Below are positions 1-6,682 of a stretch of DNA of 29,053 nucleotides, piece by piece. Every line of letters begins with the position of its first letter. Within the stretch, counting starts at the first letter, position 1. The DNA is taken from the IMG/VR virus record IMGVR_UViG_3300028114_000657, positions 1 through 29,053 of that record. One strand, 5' to 3'. Source of the DNA: a virus. A program made the translations under genes and the position numbers. Under the pieces are notes generated by a model. The model was not told the origin of the DNA and ran no database searches. It saw nothing but the letters and a program-made list of their open reading frames with translations.

Positions 1-1
1 A

Positions 2-751
2 GCATCTTCATCATCAGGTAAGGCAACATTTAACCTTACTGGCGTGAAGGCTGGAACAGCTAAGATCACTGTAAGCAACGGTTCAACAGCCGCGCTTTCA
101 ACAGTCTCTGCAGCTGCAGTTGACGTTCGTGTCGGTGGCGGACAAGCGGATCTAGATGGTCTTCTAGTTGGAGCTGATAAGACGTCATATGCTCCAGGTG
201 AGCTCGTAACACTTACAGTTACACCTACAGATGTTACGGGACTTTCACTTGGAAATGACACTTACACTGTCTTTACATCTGCAGGTATCGTTTCATCACA
301 TACCCTAACAATGGTCAAGGGTGTTCTTACACTCGCTGGTGCACACAACGGTGGAGTAGATGGAACAGGTACAGTTAAGAACGCTGCTGTTTACCAGTTC
401 TACGCTCCAAACATGGAAGGTGACTTGACATTGTCATGGACACGCTCAACATCATTCGCAACAACTGCAAATGATTCACTTGCTGGTTCACTTGTTCTAC
501 CTATCGCAAGCCCAGGAGCAGCTGCAGCAACAGATGCAGCTAACGAGGCAACAGATGCAGCGAATGCAGCAACAGATGCAGCTCTAGCTGCAGCTGAAGC
601 AGCAGATGCTGCTACAACAGCAGCTCAGGAAGCATCTGATGCAGTTGCAGCTCTTTCAGAGTCTGTAACCAAGTTGATCGCAGGCCTACAGGCTCAGATC
701 AAGTCACTTGCAGCAGTAGTTGCAAAGATTGCTAAGAAGGTAAAGGCTTAA
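2..751 (+). CDS. C-terminal part of large phage surface/tail-type protein (5' end outside window)
   Basis: The reading frame is open from the first bases of the window, so the gene is truncated at its 5' end; the first internal ATG (44) is not a convincing start. The visible part has a beta-rich, Thr/Val/Gly-rich region of Ig-like character with short Asp-Gly-Gly loops, then about 75 residues of almost pure Ala/Asp/Glu/Thr heptads built from short repeats (ATDAAN, ATDAAL), then a lysine-rich amphipathic tail. This is the build of a fibrous virion or surface-exposed protein ending in a coiled coil. No enzymatic motif is seen. Codons are richer in C/G third positions than in the small genes, which fits high expression. 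A strong terminator follows 15 bp after the stop. Exact role unknown; virion structural is the best inference. Confidence 0.75.
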   Translation, partial: ASSSSGKATFNLTGVKAGTAKITVSNGSTAALSTVSAAAVDVRVGGGQADLDGLLVGADKTSYAPGELVTLTVTPTDVTGLSLGNDTYTVFTSAGIVSSHTLTMVKGVLTLAGAHNGGVDGTGTVKNAAVYQFYAPNMEGDLTLSWTRSTSFATTANDSLAGSLVLPIASPGAAAATDAANEATDAANAATDAALAAAEAADAATTAAQEASDAVAALSESVTKLIAGLQAQIKSLAAVVAKIAKKVKA

Positions 752-765
752 TAAGCAAAACAATT

Positions 766-796
766 AGGGGAGTCAGGCAACTGGCTCCCTTTTTTG
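766..796 (+). terminator. Rho-independent terminator
   Basis: A GGGGAGTCAG / CTGGCTCCCT stem with a GCAA tetraloop is followed by a run of T. It ends the transcript of the upstream surface protein gene. Confidence 0.85.
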
Positions 797-806
797 TTGC
801 ATAAAA

Positions 807-815
807 TGGTATAAT
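807..815 (+). promoter_or_regulatory. Extended -10 promoter
   Basis: TGG-TATAAT directly behind the terminator. It would start transcription near 822 for the PA14/coiled-coil gene. A second weaker hexamer, TATTAA (821-826), lies exactly 6 nt before the TTG start codon. Confidence 0.6.
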
Positions 816-832
816 AAGGCTATTAAACATCT

Positions 833-3112
833 TTGAAAGGATGGCCCTCTATCAGAAACTTCCTACTAAAAAGTTGTTTGGTGGGATTTTTTGTATTGCT
901 TTGGCTATTCTTTGCATCTGGAGAACCTGCACATGCAGATGAGGTTTTAACTGTACAGGTAGATACAGCAACAGCAACTTCTACTGGGACAATACAGTTA
1001 ACAGAGTCTGCAACAGTAACAATTGAAAGCGCAACAGCCATTATTGAGTCAGCAACTGCTGTAATTACTCAGGCCGAAACTGTCACGGCAGTCATACAAA
1101 CCCAAGCAACAGCCATTACAAGCCCTACAGAGACTATTACAGCCACCATCACACAGGCTCAGAACTTTATTACCCAGGCTCAGACAGTAGTAGATAGTGC
1201 TACTGTGGCTATTGCACAAGTTGATTCTGCTACCGTTTTAGTTGAAGAGGCTGAAGAAGATGTTGAGATTGCAGAGATAGCAGTAGAGGCACAGATAGCA
1301 GTTGTTGAAGATAAAACTCAGGTAGTTGAATCTGCTACAGCAGTAGTAAATGAAAACACAAGCCCTGGATTAACTACAACAGTTTACCAAAATATTGGAT
1401 ACAACAATGCACCACCATTGGGTGCAGGTCAGGTAGTTTCTACGACTACTGATACAAATGGAATTAATGAGCAATGGGGCGGATCAGGCCCAGCAAATAC
1501 GTACCCTGAAGACTTTCAGGTTAAGTGGGAAGGGATTTGGACACCAACCCATACAGGTACAACATATCTTCATGCTCCAGCCGATGATGGAGTTCAACTA
1601 TACTTAGATAATCAACTTGTGATTAATGACTGGTACGACAAAGGTGGCGGAGGATCTGTTGTAGGTGTTCAAACTACAGCAGGAACAGGGAAAGACTTTA
1701 TATTGTGGTTTTATGAAAATGGTGGCGGTGCAGGTGTTTCTTTATATAAAAATACAGGCAATGGCTGGGAATTAATTCCAGGATCTGAATTTAGCACATC
1801 TAGTGCATCACAAGAACAAATTCAAACACTTCAAGCAGCACAAACAAATCTTGAGGTTGCAGAAGAAACTCTAGAGATACTTAATAGCGATTTAGAAACC
1901 TCACAAGAAAACCTAACAACTGCTCAGTCAAACCTAACAAGTGCTCAGGAAAACCTAACAAATGCTGTTGTTGCAGTTCAGGTTGCAGTAGAAGTAATGA
2001 ACAATAATGTTGCAGCAGCACAAAATATTGTTGTATCAACACTCGCTGCTGAAGAGGCAGAGCGAGCAAGAATTGCTGAGGAAGCAAGACAAGCAGAAAT
2101 TGCTAGGCAAGCAGCACTAGCAGCAGAAGCAGCAAGGGTTGCTGCACAACAAGCATATGAAGCAGAGCAGTCTAGAATTGCAGCAGAAGCAGCACGAGCA
2201 AAGGCAGAGGCAGAGGCGAAGGCAGCAGAAGAAGCAAGAATTAAAGCAGAAGAAGAAGCAAAAGCGGCTGCGGAGGCAGTAGCAAAGGCTGAAGCAGATC
2301 GTATAGCAGCAGAAGAGGCTGCAAAGAAAGCAGAACAAGAAAGAATTGCTGCAGAAGAAGCAGCAGCCAAAGCCAAGGCGGAAGAAGAAAAGGCTGAGTC
2401 TGATAGATTAGAAGCAGAGGCAAAAGCCAAAGCAGAAAAAGAAGCGAAAGCAAAGGCTGAGTTAGATGCAAAGATTAAGGCTGAAGAAGAAGCCAAAAGA
2501 TTAGCGGAAGAAAAAGCAGCAGAGGAAGCAAAGGCTAAAGCAGAATCAGATAGATTAAAGGCAGAAGCAGATGCTAAAAAGGCTGAAGAAGAAAGATTAG
2601 CAAAGATTGCAGAAGATGCTAAAAAAGGAATAGAGTTATCTAAAGAAGAAGTTGCAGCAGTTGTAACAGCATTGGTAGAAAATTTAAAACCAGGAGAGTC
2701 AATTTCAGCAGAACAAGTACAAGCATCTGGAGTCTCTTATGCAGACCTTCCACCATCTACACCAATTGAAGTTAGAGCAGATAAAAATGGAAATGCTCTT
2801 GTAATTACAGCAGAATTAGCAGCAAATGTTGAACTTGTACAAGATCCAGGTGCGCTACTTGAAGCAGTATTCAGTGATCCAGGAGCAGCGCTAGCAGCCT
2901 TTGGAAGCATAGGTGCAGACATGACTGAAGGCGAAAGAGAAGAAGCAACAGACATGGTTATAGCAACAGTAGTAGCAGCAGGAGCAGCAATTAATGCAGC
3001 AGCCGTAGCCACAGGCGGAGCTGCAGGTGGAAGCACAGGTGGAGGAAGTTCTGGTGGAGGTGGTGCTTCAGGTGCTAATTCACCAGGTTCAAGAGGAGGA
3101 AGAAAATGGTAA
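833..3112 (+). CDS. Secreted PA14-domain, long coiled-coil surface protein
   Basis: 759 residues. The N-terminus is a signal peptide (basic n-region, hydrophobic core about residues 13-30, AHA cleavage site near 36). Residues 40-175 form a Thr/Ala/Val/Glu-rich helical region. Residues about 178-322 match a PA14 fold (WEGIWTPTHTG, then DDGVQLYLDNQLVINDW), a carbohydrate- or surface-binding beta-barrel domain. Residues about 325-615 are an Ala/Glu/Lys TolA-like coiled coil. A small globular domain (615-715) and a Gly/Ser-rich tail follow. This suggests a fibre or receptor-binding protein, or a host-surface protein carried by the phage. The TTG start is inferred because the signal peptide needs it and no ATG exists in frame; an ATG at 841 in another frame opens a short signal-peptide-like ORF. 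Confidence 0.75.
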   Translation: MKGWPSIRNFLLKSCLVGFFVLLWLFFASGEPAHADEVLTVQVDTATATSTGTIQLTESATVTIESATAIIESATAVITQAETVTAVIQTQATAITSPTETITATITQAQNFITQAQTVVDSATVAIAQVDSATVLVEEAEEDVEIAEIAVEAQIAVVEDKTQVVESATAVVNENTSPGLTTTVYQNIGYNNAPPLGAGQVVSTTTDTNGINEQWGGSGPANTYPEDFQVKWEGIWTPTHTGTTYLHAPADDGVQLYLDNQLVINDWYDKGGGGSVVGVQTTAGTGKDFILWFYENGGGAGVSLYKNTGNGWELIPGSEFSTSSASQEQIQTLQAAQTNLEVAEETLEILNSDLETSQENLTTAQSNLTSAQENLTNAVVAVQVAVEVMNNNVAAAQNIVVSTLAAEEAERARIAEEARQAEIARQAALAAEAARVAAQQAYEAEQSRIAAEAARAKAEAEAKAAEEARIKAEEEAKAAAEAVAKAEADRIAAEEAAKKAEQERIAAEEAAAKAKAEEEKAESDRLEAEAKAKAEKEAKAKAELDAKIKAEEEAKRLAEEKAAEEAKAKAESDRLKAEADAKKAEEERLAKIAEDAKKGIELSKEEVAAVVTALVENLKPGESISAEQVQASGVSYADLPPSTPIEVRADKNGNALVITAELAANVELVQDPGALLEAVFSDPGAALAAFGSIGADMTEGEREEATDMVIATVVAAGAAINAAAVATGGAAGGSTGGGSSGGGGASGANSPGSRGGRKW

Positions 3113-3285
3113 GAATACTAAAAAATATAATCAAAGACCTAATAGATCAGGCATGGACTCTTCTTGGAATGTTTATTGCTTGGGTGGTTTTAGATGGTAG
3201 TGCAAAAACAATAGTTGGCTATGGAATTATAGCAACCACAGCACTATGGATATTAACTAGTCCTGCTAGAAATAAAGAAGAGTAG
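3106..3285 (+). CDS. Small two-helix membrane protein (holin-like)
   Basis: 59 codons beginning inside the last codons of the PA14 gene (7-nt overlap) behind a strong AGGAGGAAG ribosome site. A basic amphipathic N-terminus is followed by two hydrophobic segments (about residues 16-30 and 37-52) and a charged tail (ARNKEE). Size and topology are compatible with a holin or small phage membrane protein, but no family is recognised. Its end carries the -10 box of the next gene. Confidence 0.6.
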   Translation: MVRILKNIIKDLIDQAWTLLGMFIAWVVLDGSAKTIVGYGIIATTALWILTSPARNKEE

Positions 3286-3291
3286 TATAAT
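3286..3291 (+). promoter_or_regulatory. -10 box of near-leaderless promoter
   Basis: TATAAT lies 7 nt before the ATG at 3299 and overlaps the end of the preceding gene. Confidence 0.5.
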
Positions 3292-3298
3292 ACTAAAT

Positions 3299-3508
3299 AT
3301 GAGAAAAATATTATCCACCATATCTGTATTAATACTATCTGTCTCTTTGACTTCTTGCGGTATGCTAGAAAACAGATACCGTTATGAGTGCCATGACCCA
3401 GAGAACTGGTATAATAAAGAGTGCACTGTTCCAGTCTGCTTAGCAGATGGATTATGTACAAAAGATATACTTGGTTTTGATCCTGCGGAGGGTGGAGTAA
3501 ATGAGTAG
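3299..3508 (+). CDS. Small phage lipoprotein
   Basis: 69 residues. A lysine/arginine start, hydrophobic core and LTSC lipobox (Cys about residue 20) mark a lipoprotein signal. The mature part is short, with four further cysteines and an ENRYRYEC motif followed by DPENWYNKEC. I recall this pattern from small conserved lipoproteins of marine and freshwater myophages, function unknown. It overlaps the next membrane protein by 8 nt, so the two are probably co-translated and may act together in the envelope. Confidence 0.7.
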   Translation: MRKILSTISVLILSVSLTSCGMLENRYRYECHDPENWYNKECTVPVCLADGLCTKDILGFDPAEGGVNE

Positions 3509-3857
3509 AAAAAGATATTCATCAGATGAATTAGATGCAAGACTAAAGTTTTTCCTTGGAATGACACTAGGAACAATTTTATTGTTTACAACAATGGGTA
3601 TTCTTTATGCCCTTGTTTTTGTAACACAGCCAATAGGTGAGCAGTCAGAAAATGATAAGATGTTCTTTAATGTCTTGTCATCTGTGGCAACATTTATCAC
3701 AGGTACACTGGCTGGTATTTTGATTGGTAAAAATGGTGGAAGCTCAGAAGTTACACAAACTTCTCAGCCATATGAGCAACAGTCTATTCAGACATCTAAG
3801 CCTACTGCAACACAAGCAGTAGATGAACTTGATGATCTTGATGATTTTATTGAATAA
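3501..3857 (+). CDS. Two-helix membrane protein, possible holin
   Basis: 118 residues with two transmembrane helices (about 17-42 and 55-75), a short N-terminus with charged residues, and a hydrophilic Gln/Thr then Asp/Glu-rich C-terminal tail (ending LDDLDDFIE). The first helix, NDKMFFNVLSS-type linker and glycine-rich second helix resemble membrane proteins that follow the ENRYRY lipoprotein in other phages. Holin-like topology is visible, but its distance from the endolysin makes the assignment uncertain. Confidence 0.6.
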   Translation: MSRKRYSSDELDARLKFFLGMTLGTILLFTTMGILYALVFVTQPIGEQSENDKMFFNVLSSVATFITGTLAGILIGKNGGSSEVTQTSQPYEQQSIQTSKPTATQAVDELDDLDDFIE

Positions 3858-3868
3858 ATAATCAATTC

Positions 3869-3897
3869 TTGACACCATCTAGGGCAGATGGTATACT
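3869..3897 (+). promoter_or_regulatory. Consensus sigma70-type promoter with palindromic spacer
   Basis: TTGACA (3869-3874), a 17-bp spacer, then TATACT (3892-3897), also with a TGG extended -10. The spacer is bracketed by a perfect 7-bp inverted repeat, ACCATCT / AGATGGT (3874-3880 and 3886-3892), which touches both promoter hexamers and may be an operator. Confidence 0.75.
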
Positions 3898-3926
3898 TTA
3901 ATATACACATCTAAAGGGGTTGGGGC

Positions 3927-4451
3927 ATGACTTGTATTGCAGTGGTAAAACATGAAGATAAAATCTACATGGCTGGAGATCGTGGTGCTTCAGATGATGG
4001 AACAATTCTAGCACTTGATGCACCAAAGGTTTGGAAGATAGGTCCATACCTTATTGGATATGCAGGTGCAATGGATGGAGAAAGAATCCGTTACAACTTT
4101 AAACCAACACCTCCAAACATTAAAGATACTGATAAGTTTATGCAAACTAGATTTATCAAAGAGCTTCGTGAATTCTATAATGAGTTCTGGGTTGATACAT
4201 CTAAAGATGGTGATCTTGGTTTAATAGTGTGTGTGCGTGGTGAAATTTATGAACATAGTTCTGCCGATATGTCTTTATCTAAGTATACCCTTCCATATTT
4301 AGCTATGGGATCTGGAGCTGAGTATGCTTATGGAGTTCTCTATGCAACAGATAAACAAAAAAATGCAAGAAATAGAGTGATGTCTGCAGTATCTGCTGCA
4401 ATTAAATTTAGCCCATCATGCATGGGACCAGTTGACATCGTTAGCCTTTAA
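3927..4451 (+). CDS. HslV/proteasome-beta-like Ntn hydrolase (peptidase)
   Basis: 174 residues, the usual length of HslV. After removal of Met the N-terminus is TCIAVV, placing a threonine nucleophile at position 1. The mature numbering then gives Asp17 (AGDRG) and Lys33 (APKVWKIG), the catalytic Thr1/Asp17/Lys33 set of proteasome beta and HslV subunits; a GYAG motif and a later GSGAEYAYGVLYA segment also fit the fold. No partner ATPase (HslU, ClpX-like) is visible nearby. It has its own consensus promoter and an AAAGGGG ribosome site. Likely a cytoplasmic self-compartmentalising peptidase, perhaps for virion maturation or host protein turnover (inference). Confidence 0.8.
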   Translation: MTCIAVVKHEDKIYMAGDRGASDDGTILALDAPKVWKIGPYLIGYAGAMDGERIRYNFKPTPPNIKDTDKFMQTRFIKELREFYNEFWVDTSKDGDLGLIVCVRGEIYEHSSADMSLSKYTLPYLAMGSGAEYAYGVLYATDKQKNARNRVMSAVSAAIKFSPSCMGPVDIVSL

Positions 4452-4454
4452 GGG

Positions 4455-4460
4455 TATACT
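4455..4460 (+). promoter_or_regulatory. -10 box of leaderless promoter
   Basis: TATACT followed by exactly 6 nt and the ATG at 4467; no ribosome site precedes the start. Confidence 0.55.
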
Positions 4461-4466
4461 TAATAT

Positions 4467-4688
4467 ATGGAAGAAGAGTTTGAAGAAGTATTAAATCAAA
4501 TGCAAAACAATGACTCAGACTACAAAGAGTTTGAGATTTGGTTAAATAACGGTATTGATAGAGGCTGGATTACAGAGCCTTTCTGCAATACTCATGATGG
4601 AGATCCATACATGACAGAAGAAGAAATGCAAGAGTGGTCAGATGGTGGAGATCCATGCCAAGTAGTATTTAAAATAAAAGAATCATAA
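4467..4688 (+). CDS. Small acidic conserved phage protein
   Basis: 73 residues, very acidic. The C-terminal half holds a WITEPFCNTHDGDPYMTEEE stretch and a later GGDPC, with two cysteines and a histidine that could bind metal. I recall a similar THDG...GGDPC pattern in small actinophage proteins of unknown function. It is expressed from its own leaderless promoter. Confidence 0.65.
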   Translation: MEEEFEEVLNQMQNNDSDYKEFEIWLNNGIDRGWITEPFCNTHDGDPYMTEEEMQEWSDGGDPCQVVFKIKES

Positions 4689-4711
4689 CAACAAAAACAA
4701 GGGGTAATAAA

Positions 4712-5578
4712 ATGAAGAAAGTAATCGTAGTTCTAGTATCAGTAGTAATGTCATTTATGGCAATTCAGCCAGCACATGCAGAAGATCAAAAGGTCTTGGC
4801 TATCATTGACACAGCAATTGACTCATCAAGAATGACAAATGTAATCCATGAAGTATGTTTTACATACAATAATACATGCAACAATAAAGCTGGGTATGAT
4901 GAGGGTCCAGGATCTGCAAGAATTAATAACTGGAAGATTAAGGGTGCTCTTCACGGATTTAGTATGGCACAGGTTGCAGTCCAAGCAAATCCAAATGTAA
5001 AGATTGTCTTTATCAGAATTTCTGATGAAAAGGTATACGATACATTTTCAATGATTCGTAATGATGGTGGATCAATCGCACGTGCTATTGACTGGGTATC
5101 TAATAATGCATCACGATTTAACATCAAGGCTGTATCTATTAGTCAGTCAAGAAGCAACTTTGCTGCTGGAACATGCCCATCTGATACGCTTTTTGAGGAA
5201 TCTGTAAAGAAGCTAAAAGTACAGAATGTTCCTACATTTGTAGCAACTGGCAATGATAGTAAAAAGAATCAAATTGGATTCCCAGCATGTGTTTCTGGAG
5301 TATACTCAGTTGCAGGTACAGATGCTAAGAATAATATTGTTAGATCAAGCAATGTCAATGCAACAACAAGCCTGCTTGCCTCTACATGCTTTAGTTTTAA
5401 TAAAGATGCATGCGTAGAAACAAGAGACTACTTTGGGGTTATGCGCCCAATCGTTGGAACATCTACGGCTACAGTGCTTGCTGCAACACTATCTATTAGC
5501 AAGAATAGTCTGTCAAACTTTGATCAGTTCTTGGCAACATTGCCTAAGTCAGGCAACTATCCATACCTATCAAAGTAA
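4712..5578 (+). CDS. Secreted subtilisin-like serine protease (S8)
   Basis: 288 residues with a signal peptide cleaved after AHA (about residue 23). The subtilase triad is visible in order: Asp33 in AIIDTAID, His81 in GALHGFSMAQVA and Ser251 in the GTSTATVLAA block; Asn181 in ATGNDS is the oxyanion-hole residue. Several cysteines could form disulfides. No propeptide-sized extension lies between the signal peptide and the catalytic Asp, which is unusual for subtilases. A good ribosome site (AAGGGGTAATAAA) precedes the ATG. Activity outside the cell or on the cell surface is inferred. Confidence 0.85.
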   Translation: MKKVIVVLVSVVMSFMAIQPAHAEDQKVLAIIDTAIDSSRMTNVIHEVCFTYNNTCNNKAGYDEGPGSARINNWKIKGALHGFSMAQVAVQANPNVKIVFIRISDEKVYDTFSMIRNDGGSIARAIDWVSNNASRFNIKAVSISQSRSNFAAGTCPSDTLFEESVKKLKVQNVPTFVATGNDSKKNQIGFPACVSGVYSVAGTDAKNNIVRSSNVNATTSLLASTCFSFNKDACVETRDYFGVMRPIVGTSTATVLAATLSISKNSLSNFDQFLATLPKSGNYPYLSK

Positions 5579-5584
5579 GAGGTT

Positions 5585-5606
5585 TTGGTCTGTAGATTCA
5601 GACCAA
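5585..5606 (+). other. Hairpin immediately upstream of tRNA-Asn
   Basis: A perfect 8-bp stem, TTGGTCTG / CAGACCAA, with a 6-nt loop ends exactly at the base before the tRNA. It has no T-tract, so it looks more like an RNA processing or folding element than a terminator. Confidence 0.5.
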
Positions 5607-5678
5607 TGGGGTATAGTGAAATGGCTATCACGGAACGCTGTTAACGTTCAATACTTGGATCGTAACCAGGTACCCCAG
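5607..5678 (+). tRNA. tRNA-Asn (GTT)
   Basis: Acceptor stem TGGGGTA / TACCCCA, D stem GTGA/TCAC, anticodon stem GAACG/CGTTC with loop CTGTTAA (anticodon GTT), T stem CTTGG/CCAGG. The T loop ATCGTAA departs from the usual TTCRANY. CCA is not encoded (the discriminator G is followed by CAA). Confidence 0.8.
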
Positions 5679-5682
5679 CAAT

Positions 5683-5756
5683 GCGGATATTGCATAGTGA
5701 TAGTGCGTAACCTTGCCAAGGTTAATGTGCGGGTTTGATTCCCGCTATCCGCTCCA
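5683..5756 (+). tRNA. tRNA-Gly (GCC)
   Basis: Acceptor GCGGATA/TATCCGC, anticodon stem TAACC/GGTTA with loop TTGCCAA (anticodon GCC), T arm GCGGG-TTTGATT-CCCGC, encoded discriminator T and CCA. It lies 4 nt after tRNA-Asn, so the two are probably co-transcribed. Confidence 0.93.
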
Positions 5757-5763
5757 AAAAGTT

Positions 5764-5772
5764 TGATATAAT
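5764..5772 (+). promoter_or_regulatory. Extended -10 promoter of hsp20
   Basis: TGA-TATAAT just after tRNA-Gly, about 50 nt upstream of a GAAAGGGG ribosome site and ATG. Confidence 0.65.
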
Positions 5773-5827
5773 AGTATTGTATTGCCTACGGGGATACATT
5801 AACTTATTCGCTTGAAAGGGGAATAAC

Positions 5828-6244
5828 ATGGTAACAAAGTACGCTATGGATCTATTCAATGATCCTTTTTTTATTGGCTTTGGCAGGGAGCTAAGTCGCC
5901 TTAATGGTGCATATAAAACAAATTCACAGTCATATCCTCCATATGATCTTATTAAGCTAGATGAAGATACATATAGACTATCACTTGCAGTTGCAGGTTT
6001 TACAAAAGAAGATATTGATGTATCAGTAGATAATGGTACATTAATTATTAAGGGTGAGATTGTTGAAGTAACAGATGCTGAAGTTGTTCACAAAGGTATC
6101 GCAGCTCGTAAATTTGTAAGATCATTTGCACTTGGAGAATACATGGAAGTAACAGGGGCTGATCTAAAGGATGGTATGCTACATATTAATGTTGATCGTA
6201 TCGTTCCTGAAGAAAAGAAACCCAAGACAATTAAAATCAAGTAG
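5828..6244 (+). CDS. hsp20: Hsp20-family small heat shock protein
   Basis: 138 residues with an alpha-crystallin domain (about 38-130): YDLIKLDEDTYRLSLAVAGF, then DIDVSVDNGTLIIKGE, the AARKFVRSFALGE strand and the DGMLHINV strand near the end. It lacks a long C-terminal extension, ending in KTIKIK, which still contains an IxI-like motif. It is an ATP-independent holdase; phages carrying it may use it in capsid assembly or stress survival (inference). Own promoter and ribosome site; followed by a structured RNA/terminator. Confidence 0.92.
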   Translation: MVTKYAMDLFNDPFFIGFGRELSRLNGAYKTNSQSYPPYDLIKLDEDTYRLSLAVAGFTKEDIDVSVDNGTLIIKGEIVEVTDAEVVHKGIAARKFVRSFALGEYMEVTGADLKDGMLHINVDRIVPEEKKPKTIKIK

Positions 6245-6255
6245 TACAATATAGA

Positions 6256-6343
6256 AGTCCCCACACAGGACCTTAGAGATGGATTAGTTACCCATTTATA
6301 TATAACCTGGCCTTCGTGCCTGAATTACCTGTGTGGGGCTTTT
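6256..6343 (+). terminator. Long structured terminator or small RNA after hsp20
   Basis: Two 11-nt arms, CCCCACACAGG (6259-6269) and CCTGTGTGGGG (6328-6338), pair perfectly and are followed by CTTTT. They enclose 58 nt that can form inner hairpins (ATGG/CCAT around 6280-6293 and GGC/GCC around 6310-6320). Ordinary terminators lack such a long interior, so this may be a stable 3' RNA or a small RNA. Confidence 0.55.
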
Positions 6344-6354
6344 AACATTAGGTG

Positions 6355-6360
6355 TATAAT
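6355..6360 (+). promoter_or_regulatory. -10 box for HNH gene
   Basis: TATAAT, 9 nt before the ATG at 6370, giving at most a very short leader and no ribosome site. Confidence 0.45.
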
Positions 6361-6369
6361 TATAAAACC

Positions 6370-6645
6370 ATGTCAGAAAAAGAATTGGCAGTTTATAATA
6401 AACAGCAATTCAAGATGCGCCTTAAGGCAATTAAGGAGGCAAGTGGATGTGTTGACTGTGGAGAATGTAATCATATAGTTTTAGACTTTGATCACATTAG
6501 AGATAAAAAATATAATATTTCAAGAATGATCCACGATGGGTTTTCTTGGGCAGCAATAAAAAAAGAAATAGCAAAATGTGAAGTAGTCTGTGCCAACTGT
6601 CATAGAATAAGAACTCATAATCGTTTGACAGAAAAAGCTTCATAG
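6370..6645 (+). CDS. HNH endonuclease-like protein
   Basis: 91 residues from the ATG (an upstream in-frame GTG overlaps the -10 box and is unlikely). A first CxxC (CVDCG), LDFDHI with the Asp-His of the HNH core, then CANCHRIRTHNR with the second CxxC and the final His. This is the compact beta-beta-alpha-metal nuclease with two zinc knuckles common in phages. It may be a free-standing homing-type nuclease or a packaging-associated HNH; no intron or intein is evident. Its last codons contain the -35 of the endolysin promoter. Confidence 0.8.
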   Translation: MSEKELAVYNKQQFKMRLKAIKEASGCVDCGECNHIVLDFDHIRDKKYNISRMIHDGFSWAAIKKEIAKCEVVCANCHRIRTHNRLTEKAS

Positions 6646-6654
6646 TGATATACT
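6625..6654 (+). promoter_or_regulatory. Promoter of endolysin operon
   Basis: TTGACA (6625-6630), an 18-bp spacer and TGA-TATACT (6649-6654). It overlaps the 3' end of the HNH gene and precedes an AGGAGG ribosome site for the endolysin. Confidence 0.7.
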
Positions 6655-6682
6655 AGAATGTCGTACTTAACAGGAGGAACAA

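Noticed and set aside
1881-2496. Long - strand ORFs opposite the coiled-coil gene
   Set aside because: Compositional shadows of the Ala/Glu/Lys repeat (Leu-, Phe- or Ser/Ala-rich translations) without start signals.
3299-3857. Rz/Rz1-like spanin pair (lipoprotein overlapping a membrane protein)
   Set aside because: The overlap is tandem and short rather than nested, and the inferred actinobacterial host has no conventional outer membrane for a spanin to bridge.
5433-5738. + strand ORF overlapping the subtilase end and both tRNAs
   Set aside because: It runs through two structured tRNA genes in another frame than the subtilase; no start signal.
6352-6369. GTG start of the HNH gene
   Set aside because: The GTG overlaps the -10 box, so the transcript would begin downstream; the ATG at 6370 is the workable start.
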